Shown here: positions 1 through 7,047 of the stretch, piece by piece
How positions within the stretch are numbered: the first letter of the stretch is position 1
Layout of the letters: each line of letters opens with the position of its first letter
Source: an uncultured Clostridia bacterium
GTDB lineage: Bacteria > Bacillota > Clostridia > TANB77 > CAG-508
Direction: 5' to 3'
DNA length: 50,085 nucleotides
NCBI GenBank assembly: GCA_947626885.1
Contig: CANQTX010000012.1
Coordinates: forward strand, 1-50,085
Notes under the pieces: generated by a model
The model's input: only the letters and a program-made list of their open reading frames with translations
Told to the model about the DNA's origin: nothing
The model's database searches: none
Position numbers and translations under genes: made by a program

Positions 1-89
1 AACAATATCATTTCTGGTACTCTCTTTCAATATTTTATTTTCAATTTACTTGTGACATATCTATTTTAAACCTATATATATTTTTGATT

Positions 90-142
90 AGCAGAAGACA
101 AAAAGGAATATCTTCTGCTCCAAACAGAAAACATTCCTTTTT
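90..142 (-). terminator. Overlapping inverted repeats downstream of hsp20
   Basis: Two perfect inverted repeats interleave here. Positions 90-98 pair with 111-119 (9 bp) and 100-109 pair with 133-142 (10 bp). Because the second left arm lies in the loop of the first, the two stems are either alternatives or form a pseudoknot. They lie just past the 3' end of the minus-strand hsp20 gene, and the minus strand carries T-rich tracts, so a terminator is the simplest reading. The first 60 bases of the window show no gene. Confidence 0.5.
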
Positions 143-202
143 AGTATCTAATGTATATGCGTTTTTTATTTCACTACAACTTGCATTATCTATTTTTTTG
201 TA

Positions 203-625
203 TTAGTCTTCAATTTGTATATATTTTTTCTTAGGTAATTCTTTTTGTTCATCTTTTTTTGGTACTTCTATTTTTAGCATTCCATTTTTGAATGATGCTT
301 TTATGTCATCACTTTGTATTTCGTTTCCTACATAAAAACTTCTTGAACATGAACCCATATATCTTTCTCTTCTTACAAATTTTCCATCTTCCTTTTCCTC
401 ATTATCAGAATTTATTTCTGCATGAACTGTTAAATAGCCATCTTCTACCTCTATTTTTATATTTTCTTTTTCATATCCTGGTAACTCAACATCTATTAAG
501 TACTTATCTTTTTTCTCCTTTATGTCGGTTTTCATTATTTTACTTTCATGATCATTAAAAAATGGATCTGTAAACATTTCTCCCAGCAAGTCAAATTCAT
601 TTCTCCTTCTTGGTATCATCATCAT
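203..625 (-). CDS. Hsp20/alpha-crystallin small heat shock protein
   Basis: This is an ATP-independent cytoplasmic holdase chaperone that binds unfolding proteins. The protein is about 140 residues, the usual size for bacterial class A Hsp20. A short N-terminal arm (IPRRRNEFDLLGEMF) is followed by the alpha-crystallin domain from about residue 33. That domain contains the family signatures VELPGYEKENIKIEVEDGYL and, near the C-terminus, ASFKNGMLKIEVPK. I chose the ATG at 625 rather than an upstream in-frame TTG because AAAGGAAG sits at proper distance before it. It is a single gene with its own promoter and a hairpin downstream. Heat or stress control is likely, since CIRCE-like half sites flank the promoter. 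The family call is secure; the exact start among three adjacent ATG codons is not. Confidence 0.95.
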   Translation of the reverse strand: MMMIPRRRNEFDLLGEMFTDPFFNDHESKIMKTDIKEKKDKYLIDVELPGYEKENIKIEVEDGYLTVHAEINSDNEEKEDGKFVRRERYMGSCSRSFYVGNEIQSDDIKASFKNGMLKIEVPKKDEQKELPKKKYIQIED

Positions 626-717
626 ATTAATCAACTTCCTTTCATTTTATGTGTTGACACCTTTTTAGGTAGCACATATTTTTTTTATTAAAAGATATCT
701 TTTATTCTTATACTTAT

Positions 718-745
718 ATAATATCACTTTTTTTAGCAATGTCAA
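718..745 (-). promoter_or_regulatory. Sigma-A-type promoter of hsp20
   Basis: On the minus strand a perfect TTGACA (745-740) and TATTAT (723-718) are separated by 16 bp. The promoter lies about 95 bp upstream of the hsp20 start. The inverted repeat at 746-795 abuts the -35 box, which is a position suited to an operator. Confidence 0.65.
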
Positions 746-795
746 TAGTAGAGTGCTAAAAAAATAAAATTTTTACATTTTTTAACACTCTACTA
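746..795. repeat. Long inverted repeat with CIRCE-like half sites
   Basis: TAGTAGAGTG (746-755) pairs with CACTCTACTA (786-795), and after one mismatch another 7 bp pair (757-763 with 778-784). The arms include GAGTGCTAA and TTAACACTC. These resemble the half sites of the HrcA operator CIRCE but are in inverted order. The repeat could terminate the ABC permease transcript, serve as an operator for hsp20, or do both. Confidence 0.6.
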
Positions 796-825
796 AGAAA
801 ATCTTACTTTTAGGTTTATAACTGT

Positions 826-1497
826 TTAAATTTCTTTTTTCTCATAAATCTTGCAAGAAATAACAAAGGATACTATGTATAGCATCATTACTGAAATTCC
901 AAGTATTGCTAACAAATAATTTTTTAATATTATAATAAAACTATCCAATGAGATATTTAAAACATTCATTAAAGCAGTAGCAATAAACGATACACCTATC
1001 ATCAAAGCTACTATCATAATCATTTGTATAATTCTTCCTTTTTCAGCTCCAAATTTATACATAATTGATATTTGAAATGCTTGTAAAAACATCATAGCTA
1101 TCAAACTTCCGATTATAATTGCTAATGTATTACTTAAACATTCCTTATCAGGAACATTTGATATTTTAATTCTTTGAACGAGTAAAGTAAGAACAAATCC
1201 TAATACTGTACCTAATAACGTAAACATCAAAATATAAATATATCTTGCTTTTACAATATCTTTTTTATCAATAGGAAATGTAAGTAAATATTTATCTGCA
1301 TTTGCTAAATTATCATAACTAAAACTACTTATTCCTAACATTTCAAAACATAGTGGTATAAAAATGGGTAAGAAATTTGTTACATCACCATTAAGAAATG
1401 CACACACTATGAATATTACTATCATAAATAACACTGTTGATTTATATGATTTTATTGTTTGAAAATCTTTAACAACCAATCCTTTTAAAACATTCAT
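826..1497 (-). CDS. ABC-2 type transporter permease
   Basis: A 223-residue integral membrane protein that is the membrane half of an ABC transporter with the ATPase encoded immediately upstream. About six hydrophobic segments can be seen, the first near residues 23-50 and the last near 195-215. Between them is a cytoplasmic stretch (DKKDIVKARYI) typical of ABC-2 permeases of the YtrC/BcrT kind. The start codon lies one base after the ATPase stop, so the two are translationally coupled. The substrate cannot be read from sequence. Homologous GntR-ATPase-permease operons often respond to cell-wall-active peptides, which is inference here. Confidence 0.85.
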   Translation of the reverse strand: MNVLKGLVVKDFQTIKSYKSTVLFMIVIFIVCAFLNGDVTNFLPIFIPLCFEMLGISSFSYDNLANADKYLLTFPIDKKDIVKARYIYILMFTLLGTVLGFVLTLLVQRIKISNVPDKECLSNTLAIIIGSLIAMMFLQAFQISIMYKFGAEKGRIIQMIMIVALMIGVSFIATALMNVLNISLDSFIIILKNYLLAILGISVMMLYIVSFVISCKIYEKKEI

Positions 1498-1498
1498 T

Positions 1499-2356
1499 TT
1501 ATTTTTCCCCCTTTATATAAATTAGCATAATATCTTCTATTGTCGGTTTATCAATTATTGAAATATTATACTTTTTTTTAAAATCATATTTATTTTCAAT
1601 TAAAATATCATACTCATATTTGTTTTTCTTATATTTAACATAGTCATTTGTATGAAATCTCTTAAAATCTTTTTCATCACATTTTACGATTCCAAAATTT
1701 TCTATTAGTTCATCTTTTGACTTTGTAAAAACCATTTCTCCATGATTGATAAACATGATATAATCAGCAATATGTTCTAAATCTGATGTAATATGACTAG
1801 AAAGCAATATAGAATGTTCACCATCTTCGATAAATTCTTGAAAAATATCTAATATATCATTTCGCGCTACAGGATCTAAGCCAGTTGTTGGTTCATCTAA
1901 AATGAGTAATTTCGGTTTATGAGAAATTGCTGTTGCTATTTTTAATTTCATTTTCATACCACTAGAAAATTCTTTAAATATTTTGTCTAAGGGAAGATTA
2001 AATTTTTCTAGGTATTTTAAATATAATTTTTCATCCCAAGTAGGATAAAAATTCTTCATAATCTTACCTATACTTCCAGGAGTTAAATACTCTGAAAAAA
2101 AACTATCATCTAAAACAACACCTATGTCTTGCTTTATTTTCTTTTCATTTTTTTGCAAATCTAAGCCAAATACTTTTACTTGTCCTTTGTCTTTATTTAT
2201 TATATTTAGTAGAGCTTTTATCGTTGTGGTTTTTCCAGCTCCATTTTCTCCTATTAAACCAATTATCATTCCTTTTGGGATGCTAAAATTTACACTTTTT
2301 AACTCAAAATCCCTATATTTTTTGGATAAGTCTTTAACTTCCAATATATTTTCCAT
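1499..2356 (-). CDS. ABC transporter ATP-binding protein (YtrB-like)
   Basis: The nucleotide-binding subunit of a two-component ABC exporter. From the chosen start (MENILEVKDL) it has Walker A GENGAGKTT, the signature FSSGMKMKL, Walker B LLILDEPTTGLD and the switch SSH. A roughly 80-residue C-terminal extension typical of drug and bacteriocin exporters follows. A longer frame begins at 2377, but its ATG lies within the AGGAGG sequence that serves the ATG at 2356, so 2356 is the better start. It sits between the GntR regulator and the permease, and the three form one operon. The role of the subunit is secure; the substrate is unknown. Confidence 0.92.
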   Translation of the reverse strand: MENILEVKDLSKKYRDFELKSVNFSIPKGMIIGLIGENGAGKTTTIKALLNIINKDKGQVKVFGLDLQKNEKKIKQDIGVVLDDSFFSEYLTPGSIGKIMKNFYPTWDEKLYLKYLEKFNLPLDKIFKEFSSGMKMKLKIATAISHKPKLLILDEPTTGLDPVARNDILDIFQEFIEDGEHSILLSSHITSDLEHIADYIMFINHGEMVFTKSKDELIENFGIVKCDEKDFKRFHTNDYVKYKKNKYEYDILIENKYDFKKKYNISIIDKPTIEDIMLIYIKGEK

Positions 2357-2360
2357 AATA

Positions 2361-2738
2361 TTATTTATCCTCCTCATATAAAATATCTATCATACTTTGT
2401 ATTTCTTCTCTAGAAATTTTACTAATTTTCGCAATAGAAACAGCAGTATCTATTAGATTTTCTACCTTTTGTAATTGTTCTTCTCTTATCATCTCAACAT
2501 TTTTATGTGCTACATAAGTTCCTTTTGCTACAATAGTTTCGACATATCCTTCTTGTTCTAACCCCTCGTAAGCATTTTTCGTTGTTATTACGCTTATTCT
2601 CAAATCCTTTGCCAAACTTCTAATGGAAGGTAACATTTCTCCTGCTTTTAATTCATTAGCTATGATCTTACTTTTTATCTGTTCTTTTATTTGTTCATAT
2701 ATAGGAATATTACTCGAATTACTTATAATTATATTCAT
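2361..2738 (-). CDS. GntR-family transcriptional regulator, YtrA subfamily
   Basis: A 125-residue repressor with an N-terminal winged helix (PIYEQIKEQIKSKIIANEL, then LPSIRSLAKDLRIS and TYVAHKNV). It has only a short C-terminal helical tail, which is the hallmark of the YtrA subgroup of GntR regulators. It is the first gene of the operon with the ABC ATPase and permease, and its stop overlaps the ribosome binding site of the ATPase. Its own promoter contains a perfect 9-1-9 palindrome over the -10 box (2767-2785). Autorepression relieved by a small ligand or cell-wall stress is therefore likely. The family is clear; the inducer is unknown. Confidence 0.92.
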   Translation of the reverse strand: MNIIISNSSNIPIYEQIKEQIKSKIIANELKAGEMLPSIRSLAKDLRISVITTKNAYEGLEQEGYVETIVAKGTYVAHKNVEMIREEQLQKVENLIDTAVSIAKISKISREEIQSMIDILYEEDK

Positions 2739-2766
2739 ATTAGAACTTTCTCCTTTATTTAATCTG

Positions 2767-2804
2767 TGTATATACAGTATATACAGATTGTGCTAAAAAG
2801 TCAA
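2767..2804 (-). promoter_or_regulatory. Promoter and palindromic operator of the GntR-ABC operon
   Basis: Minus-strand TTGACT (2804-2799) and TATACT (2781-2776) are spaced by 17 bp. The perfect palindrome TGTATATAC-N-GTATATACA (2767-2785) covers the -10 box. This is the expected layout for an operator at which a YtrA-type GntR protein blocks RNA polymerase. Confidence 0.75.
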
Positions 2805-2886
2805 TACTTTTTTCTCTTTTTACTTATTTTACATTCCCTTCATAAAATTTAAGAGGAAAAATCTTGATAAATCGAAAAATAAACTA

Positions 2887-2916
2887 TTGAAAAAATAATT
2901 ATTTATGTAATAATAT
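2887..2916 (+). promoter_or_regulatory. Probable promoter of the 2947 gene
   Basis: TTGAAA (2887-2892) is followed after 18 bp by TAATAT (2911-2916), about 30 bp before the start codon at 2947. It is a moderate match in very AT-rich DNA. Confidence 0.4.
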
Positions 2917-2946
2917 AATTGAATGTTATTAAAAACGGAGGAAAAA

Positions 2947-4671
2947 ATGAATATAATATCTCCAAAAGAAGAAACAAATCGCATGGTAGATGGAATACAC
3001 ACAATTTTATCATTACCAGAAGAACAATATAATTTATTAATACAAAAAATGATACCAAGTGATAAAACCATAGAATCATTAAGCTTTTATTACCTAACAG
3101 ATAGATGCGAGATTCCTACTAATCCAATACAATTAGGATTAGAACAAGAACATGACGAAAATCAAAAATACATAGGTAGGAGCTATTTTGGTGGTAAAAA
3201 TTTTTCAACGCATGAAATATTAGAATACTGTCAAAGTATGTTAAATAACTATTCTACAAACTCATTAGAGTATTCTAAAATAAGTGAAATTCTTCATACT
3301 CGAGATTTAACTAGTTTTAAGGCATCATACTCTAGTGAAAAAAATATTAATCCTATGCTATTAGATAAAATATTTGAAATATTATCAAGTGATGATATGC
3401 TCTCTAGATTTTTAGATTATAGTAATAATACTGAAATCTTTGCTATAGATGGCAAAGAGATTCCTATAAGTAATTACTTAGAGCATTTAGGACAATTTTT
3501 TGGAAATAAAGATAAAAATGGAAATTTGAGTAATTCAAATCGTATTTCAAGTGATTTCTTTATACCAGATTTGGAAGAATTTAAAAAAAGATACTTACAA
3601 ATATTTGATGCAATAAATATTGACAGATATGTAAATCCTAGTTATACATTCTCTAGTGTTCCTAACATTACCGATAATATAGTTAGAGATGGAGAAGAAC
3701 CTCATTGGGAAATAATGCCAGAAATTCACGAAACAATTTTTGCAGATATGCCTCAAGATTTATCTCTAGAAGAGCAAGCCATGTATATATATTGTAAAAT
3801 GTGTACTATATTTTCTTATGATGAGGGATATATGTACAGGGATAAATTGAGAAAAGTTAATTACGAATCTATTTTTTCAAAAGAACATTTAGAAGGATTG
3901 AAACCTGGAGATAAAATTACATGTTATGACTTTTCTAGAATATATGCAAAATTAATAAATGGTCTTGATGGAGATATAACGGCAGTAATGATTTTAGAAG
4001 GTTTAAATGAAGGTCATGCTTTGGCTGGTTTTTATACTGAAAATGTATCTGCAACTGTAGATGCTATAAATGTAGTTTCTGACAAAGACTCTACAAATGA
4101 TTTAATGAAAGCCAAAAATGGTATAAGATTAAAAGGTATAAAAACTATTTCTGACAGATCGGGTATTATAGAACAAGCAATTGATAAAGTATACCCTCAA
4201 ATTTTAGATAAACAGCCAAAATCAATAAAAGAATATATTCAAGAATTAAAAAAAATTCCTCCAGAACAAGATGTACCAAATGATGTAGTTTTAAAATTAC
4301 AATCGTTATTAGAAGTAATGAAAGCTAATAATATATCTGGAAATGAGTTTGCCCAAACACTATGGGGAGTTAGTAAAACTAAATATTTTGGAGATACTAA
4401 ATTAGAACGAGCATATTTAGGGGAATTACAAAAAGATGAAAATGGTAATAAAAGATATAAGCGTCATATTTTACTAAGACAACTAATTCAAGAGAAAACT
4501 GAAAATTCTCAAAGAGAAGTATATATGATAGACACGGATACTTTAGAACTTATAACATGCTCTAAAGAGGAAATTATCGCTAAATTAAATTCAGGAGAAT
4601 TGATATATGAAAGTGAAAAGCATAAACTTTCCGAAATAGATAAGGAGGATCCGAATGACACAATTAAATGA
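2947..4671 (+). CDS. Transglutaminase-like cysteine protease-fold protein, unknown role
   Basis: I do not recognise this 574-residue protein as a named family. Its central part (about residues 270-400) has the pattern of a transglutaminase-like core. Cys326 lies in TCYDFSRIYAKLI, His357 in EGHALAGFY and Asp372 in SATVDAIN, with spacings of 31 and 15 residues that fit a Cys-His-Asp triad. No signal peptide or membrane segment is seen, so it is probably cytoplasmic unless exported by an unusual route. The start at 2947 is preceded by GGAGG at 5 bp; an upstream ATG at 2923 precedes that site and is not favoured. It overlaps the next gene by 17 bp. The family call is inferred from motifs only. 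Confidence 0.7.
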   Translation: MNIISPKEETNRMVDGIHTILSLPEEQYNLLIQKMIPSDKTIESLSFYYLTDRCEIPTNPIQLGLEQEHDENQKYIGRSYFGGKNFSTHEILEYCQSMLNNYSTNSLEYSKISEILHTRDLTSFKASYSSEKNINPMLLDKIFEILSSDDMLSRFLDYSNNTEIFAIDGKEIPISNYLEHLGQFFGNKDKNGNLSNSNRISSDFFIPDLEEFKKRYLQIFDAINIDRYVNPSYTFSSVPNITDNIVRDGEEPHWEIMPEIHETIFADMPQDLSLEEQAMYIYCKMCTIFSYDEGYMYRDKLRKVNYESIFSKEHLEGLKPGDKITCYDFSRIYAKLINGLDGDITAVMILEGLNEGHALAGFYTENVSATVDAINVVSDKDSTNDLMKAKNGIRLKGIKTISDRSGIIEQAIDKVYPQILDKQPKSIKEYIQELKKIPPEQDVPNDVVLKLQSLLEVMKANNISGNEFAQTLWGVSKTKYFGDTKLERAYLGELQKDENGNKRYKRHILLRQLIQEKTENSQREVYMIDTDTLELITCSKEEIIAKLNSGELIYESEKHKLSEIDKEDPNDTIK

Positions 4672-4993
4672 ATTAAAATTAATTAATGACTCAAATATTA
4701 TCTATTTAAAAAAATTAAATAGAAGTTATAAAAGAAACGAAATAGTCAAAAACATTTTAAATGATGAAGCATGTTTTTTTAAAATGAATAAAAACGATGC
4801 ATATCTCATTTTACAAAACATTGGTATTTTAAAGGAACAAATTGATATCATATATCAAAAACTAATTTCATCGGAGGAATTTTACAGACTATTTAAAGCA
4901 AAAAAAATAGATTTGAATGATAAAGATATATTAATAAAATATCCAATTTATGATACAGATGATTTATTTAAGAATAAAAAAAGTTTTAAATAA
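4655..4993 (+). CDS. Small hypothetical protein, possibly truncated by an in-frame stop
   Basis: A 112-residue charged helical protein of unknown function, preceded by AAGGAGG and overlapping the 2947 gene, so probably co-translated. Its TAA at 4991-4993 is followed in the same frame by 40 further open codons. These read like protein (for example NDTYIDLEKQIEYENFLVF) and end at TGA 5114-5116, in an ATGA overlap with the next start at 5113. The gene therefore probably once ran to 5116, and TAA is a nonsense mutation or a readthrough site. No domain is recognisable. Confidence 0.7.
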   Translation: MTQLNELKLINDSNIIYLKKLNRSYKRNEIVKNILNDEACFFKMNKNDAYLILQNIGILKEQIDIIYQKLISSEEFYRLFKAKKIDLNDKDILIKYPIYDTDDLFKNKKSFK

Positions 4994-5112
4994 GCTAGGA
5001 ATTTTAAATTTGAAAATGATACTTATATTGATCTAGAAAAACAAATTGAATATGAGAATTTCCTTGTATTTGTAGGTACCATTTACTATAACTTATTTAA
5101 GGAGGACTTATC

Positions 5113-5586
5113 ATGAAAAAAGAAGTAATTATCGTACCAATGGACAAATGCCCACTGGATGTGCTGGCAGAAATGGAAGAGCGGACAAAAGATGCTTGGA
5201 TTTTCTTGCATAGCAATGCTGTAGAACACTTACAGCACAGCGATGGTGTATCTAGCAAAGAAGGAAGAAAATCGGGAACGCTGGTTTTGACATGGGAAGC
5301 AACAGAAGAATATCCTGAAACGAGAGTTGTCGTTGATATCTGCAGCTTGAATGTAGATTGGAAACCTATTATCTCTATTTCGGCTTCTGACATTGCATTT
5401 AACTTCATGCCAGTTGACCCCCGGAGACATCTACTTCTTGAAGATGGAGGAATAATTCGTTCAAATCCAAAAAAGCACCAAAGTAGAACGTTTTTTACTC
5501 TGGTGCTTTTTATTCATATTTTATTGGAAATCCAACATTTTTTAATGCTGTTAGTCCTTTCTCACAAAATTCCTCTTTTATCATAA
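5113..5586 (+). CDS. Hypothetical protein of foreign base composition with probable frameshift
   Basis: The protein is unrecognised. It starts after AAGGAGG, in an ATGA overlap with the extended frame of the previous gene. The first 100 residues read as a compact soluble alpha/beta protein (IIVPMDKCPLDVLAEMEER near the N-terminus). Codon use is clearly GC-richer than anything around it (CTG, GCG, CGG, ACG), which suggests recent transfer. The literal frame runs on to 5586 through a terminator hairpin and into the antisense of the ACT gene, which is implausible. Skipping one C of the five at 5418-5422, at codon CGG 5422-5424, gives VDPGDIYFLKMEE and a stop at 5453-5455, just before the terminator. 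I think 5113-5455 is the true extent. Confidence 0.65.
   Translation: MKKEVIIVPMDKCPLDVLAEMEERTKDAWIFLHSNAVEHLQHSDGVSSKEGRKSGTLVLTWEATEEYPETRVVVDICSLNVDWKPIISISASDIAFNFMPVDPRRHLLLEDGGIIRSNPKKHQSRTFFTLVLFIHILLEIQHFLMLLVLSHKIPLLS
5416..5425 (+). other. Inferred +1 frameshift site at CGG
   Basis: The sequence reads GAC CCC CGG A. Moving one base forward at the CGG codon (5422-5424) replaces CGG by GGA and leads to a stop at 5453 upstream of the terminator. The P-site CCC can re-pair with CCC after a +1 slip. The C5 run also makes an ordinary one-base insertion or sequencing error plausible. Confidence 0.5.
5470..5511. terminator. Bidirectional terminator between convergent genes
   Basis: AAAAAGCACCA (5470-5480) pairs perfectly with TGGTGCTTTTT (5501-5511). 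T runs occur in both directions. It lies between the convergent 5113 gene and the ACT-domain gene and fits an intrinsic terminator for both. Confidence 0.85.
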
Positions 5587-5902
5587 TGTAATCTTTTGAA
5601 AAGGTAGATACTATTAATATATTCATACCTTGATTTGCAATTACTTCTGCTATCTTTGCTAAAAATCCAACTGTTTGAAAAGGTACGGCTGGTCTGAATT
5701 CTATAAGTTTGTAATCTCCGACTAATTCTAATACTTTTAAATTTTTTATATTCTCTTTTTTGGTTATTACTGTTATTTCATCTTTATCTTTTGATACCAT
5801 AAAATGACTATCTGTTTCTTCTACAATATCAGTTTTTACATAAACATATGTATCTCTCATAACTGTAGCTATACTTTTGGGAATTGCTTCTTGTAAATCC
5901 AT
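5510..5902 (-). CDS. ACT domain-containing protein
   Basis: A 130-residue protein with two ACT-like halves, resembling the aspartokinase-type ACT proteins of COG3603. The second half (about residues 60-130) has the ACT pattern EFRPAVPFQTVGFLAKIAEV followed by GMNILIVSTFSKDYIMIKEE. ACT domains bind amino acids or other small ligands and regulate metabolism. No catalytic domain is attached, so this is a stand-alone sensor of unknown partner. The start at 5902 follows AGGAGGT at good distance. It lies inside the accessory patch but has ordinary host-like composition. Confidence 0.85.
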   Translation of the reverse strand: MDLQEAIPKSIATVMRDTYVYVKTDIVEETDSHFMVSKDKDEITVITKKENIKNLKVLELVGDYKLIEFRPAVPFQTVGFLAKIAEVIANQGMNILIVSTFSKDYIMIKEEFCEKGLTALKNVGFPIKYE

Positions 5903-5956
5903 GGTATTACCTCCTAAATATATATTATACTTTGTAAAATTATTTTAGAAATTTCC

Positions 5957-6140
5957 AATAGACCGTTTTCTTTGAACCTTCTCTTAAAATAAATTTTTCG
6001 TCTTATAAATGTTTTATTGCTAATGATATGAAACATATTAGATTTCACGACCTTAGACATAGTGTGCAACATTATTACTTGCGAAAGGTGTAACATTAGG
6101 AGAGATTCAAAAATGGTTAGGACATAGTACAATTAAAATT
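5957..6140 (+). pseudogene. Tyrosine recombinase (phage-type integrase) C-terminal remnant
   Basis: The plus strand encodes the last third of a tyrosine recombinase in broken frames. The first piece reads HIRFHDLRHS (the catalytic HxLRH box). One base must be added near 6063, after which the frame reads CATLLLAKGVTLGEIQKWLGHS, the conserved end of the catalytic domain. A further frame break upstream separates an earlier piece (NRPFSLNLL). No complete integrase remains and the nucleophile tyrosine region is lost. The remnant ends beside the 3' end of tRNA-Leu, the classic insertion point of integrative elements. It was probably left by an excised or decayed element. Confidence 0.8.
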
Positions 6141-6170
6141 CCTTTATCTATGGATACTAGATAAAGGAAT
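6138..6170 (-). terminator. Terminator of tRNA-Leu
   Basis: A perfect 12 bp stem (6138-6149 with 6159-6170) and 9-base loop lie about 35 bp past the 3' end of the tRNA. On the minus strand the stem is followed by TTTTAATTG. Confidence 0.75.
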
Positions 6171-6202
6171 TTATGTCATTGTATAAAATATTCAATATGC
6201 AA

Positions 6203-6291
6203 TGGTGCAGATGGCCGGAGTCGAACCGGCACGGGATTTAGGTCCCGCAGGATTTTAAGTCCTGTGCGTCTGCCAGTTCCGCCACATCTGC
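6203..6291 (-). tRNA. tRNA-Leu (anticodon UAA)
   Basis: A class II tRNA on the minus strand. The acceptor stem is GCAGATG/CATCTGC with discriminator A and an encoded CCA at 6205-6203. The anticodon loop is CTTAAAA within the CAGGA/TCCTG stem, giving anticodon TAA for Leu UUA codons. A long variable arm (GCGGGACCTAAATCCCG) and the T arm GCCGGTTCGACTCCGGC are complete. It has its own consensus promoter and terminator. An integrase remnant lies beyond its 3' end. Confidence 0.97.
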
Positions 6292-6334
6292 ATCTACTAA
6301 ACTGGCAAATCAGTTTTTTCAACTGACAAGATTT

Positions 6335-6363
6335 ATTATACTATTTTAAAATTCACCTGTCAA
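6335..6363 (-). promoter_or_regulatory. Consensus sigma-A promoter of tRNA-Leu
   Basis: Minus-strand TTGACA (6363-6358) and TATAAT (6340-6335) are both perfect and separated by 17 bp. They are about 45 bp upstream of the tRNA. Confidence 0.85.
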
Positions 6364-6399
6364 TACTTTTCCTATGATTTTTTCCATTTTTAAGCACCA

Positions 6400-6431
6400 A
6401 AAAAGCATTACGAAAATACATAATGCTTTTT
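6400..6431 (-). terminator. Terminator of spoVG
   Basis: AAAAAGCATTA (6400-6410) pairs with TAATGCTTTTT (6421-6431), 9 bases beyond the spoVG stop, with a T run on the minus strand. Confidence 0.85.
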
Positions 6432-6439
6432 AAAACAAA

Positions 6440-6721
6440 TTATTCTTCAACATTTTCTACTACTTCAGTATCTGGAGCCTCATAAGCTTCTAAGATAGCT
6501 GATTGAATTTTTTCTCTAGTTTCAGCGTTGATTGGATGAGCTATATCTTTAAATTCTCCGTTTGGCGTTTTTCTACTAGGCATAGCTATAAATAATCCAT
6601 TTTGGCTTTCGATAACTTTGATATCATGAATAACAAATTCATTATCGAATGTTACAGAAGCAACAGCTTTCATTCTGTTCTCTGAATTTACTTTTCTTAA
6701 ACGTACGTCTGTTATTTGCAT
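6440..6721 (-). CDS. spoVG: Septation/sporulation regulator SpoVG
   Basis: A 93-residue SpoVG homologue. The N-terminus [11 protein letters not shown] and the core [23 protein letters not shown] are diagnostic. In Bacilli and Clostridia SpoVG is a small nucleic-acid-binding regulator needed for normal asymmetric septation and for many surface and virulence genes. It is preceded by AAAGAGGTG and followed by a strong terminator, so it forms a single-gene unit. A GAAGGAAAA sequence upstream on the minus strand resembles a sigma-H -35 element, as known for B. subtilis spoVG, but I see no clear matching -10. Confidence 0.97.
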   Translation of the reverse strand: MQITDVRLRKVNSENRMKAVASVTFDNEFVIHDIKVIESQNGLFIAMPSRKTPNGEFKDIAHPINAETREKIQSAILEAYEAPDTEVVENVEE

Positions 6722-6989
6722 TTTTAAGCACCTCTTTCTTCTCGTTTTTATACATATTTTCTATGTACTAATTATATATACTACAAAAAAACTTTTTTTC
6801 CTTCTATTTTTTACATTTTTTATTTTATTTTTTATTTTTACTTTTATTTGCTATATAAATACATATGCAATTTAAAATATATTTTTAAGATATTTTTTAT
6901 TTTTCTTTCCTATTCACACATATTATTTTAAAATAATATAATACTAATATTATATTCACAAATTATACTATATCATTTTTACATTTCAC
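6722..6989. other. AT-rich divergent intergenic region
   Basis: This spacer between divergent spoVG and murC holds long A/T runs and no gene. It must contain the spoVG promoter; the only candidate I see is a TATAAT on the minus strand near 6770 without a good -35 box. Confidence 0.5.
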
Positions 6990-7018
6990 TTGAAATTATA
7001 TTAGTAACATAGTATAAT
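6990..7018 (+). promoter_or_regulatory. Sigma-A promoter of murC
   Basis: TTGAAA (6990-6995), 17 bp, then a perfect TATAAT (7013-7018), about 30 bp before the murC start. Confidence 0.8.
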
Positions 7019-7047
7019 TGCTATAGATTTTAGGGGGCATATTAATA

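Noticed and set aside
292..558. Plus-strand open frame opposite hsp20
   Set aside because: Antisense of a recognised chaperone gene, with phenylalanine-leucine-rich shadow composition.
6063..6120. CGG-type frameshift in the integrase remnant
   Set aside because: The break requires a base to be added, not skipped, and no CGG is present; it is ordinary decay.
5914..6132. Minus-strand open frame of 72 codons
   Set aside because: It is the antisense of the integrase remnant; the plus-strand motifs explain the sequence.
6203..6291. A second copy of the tRNA-Leu 3' end as an attachment site within the window
   Set aside because: I could not find another copy of the 3' end sequence by eye, so no element boundary is claimed.
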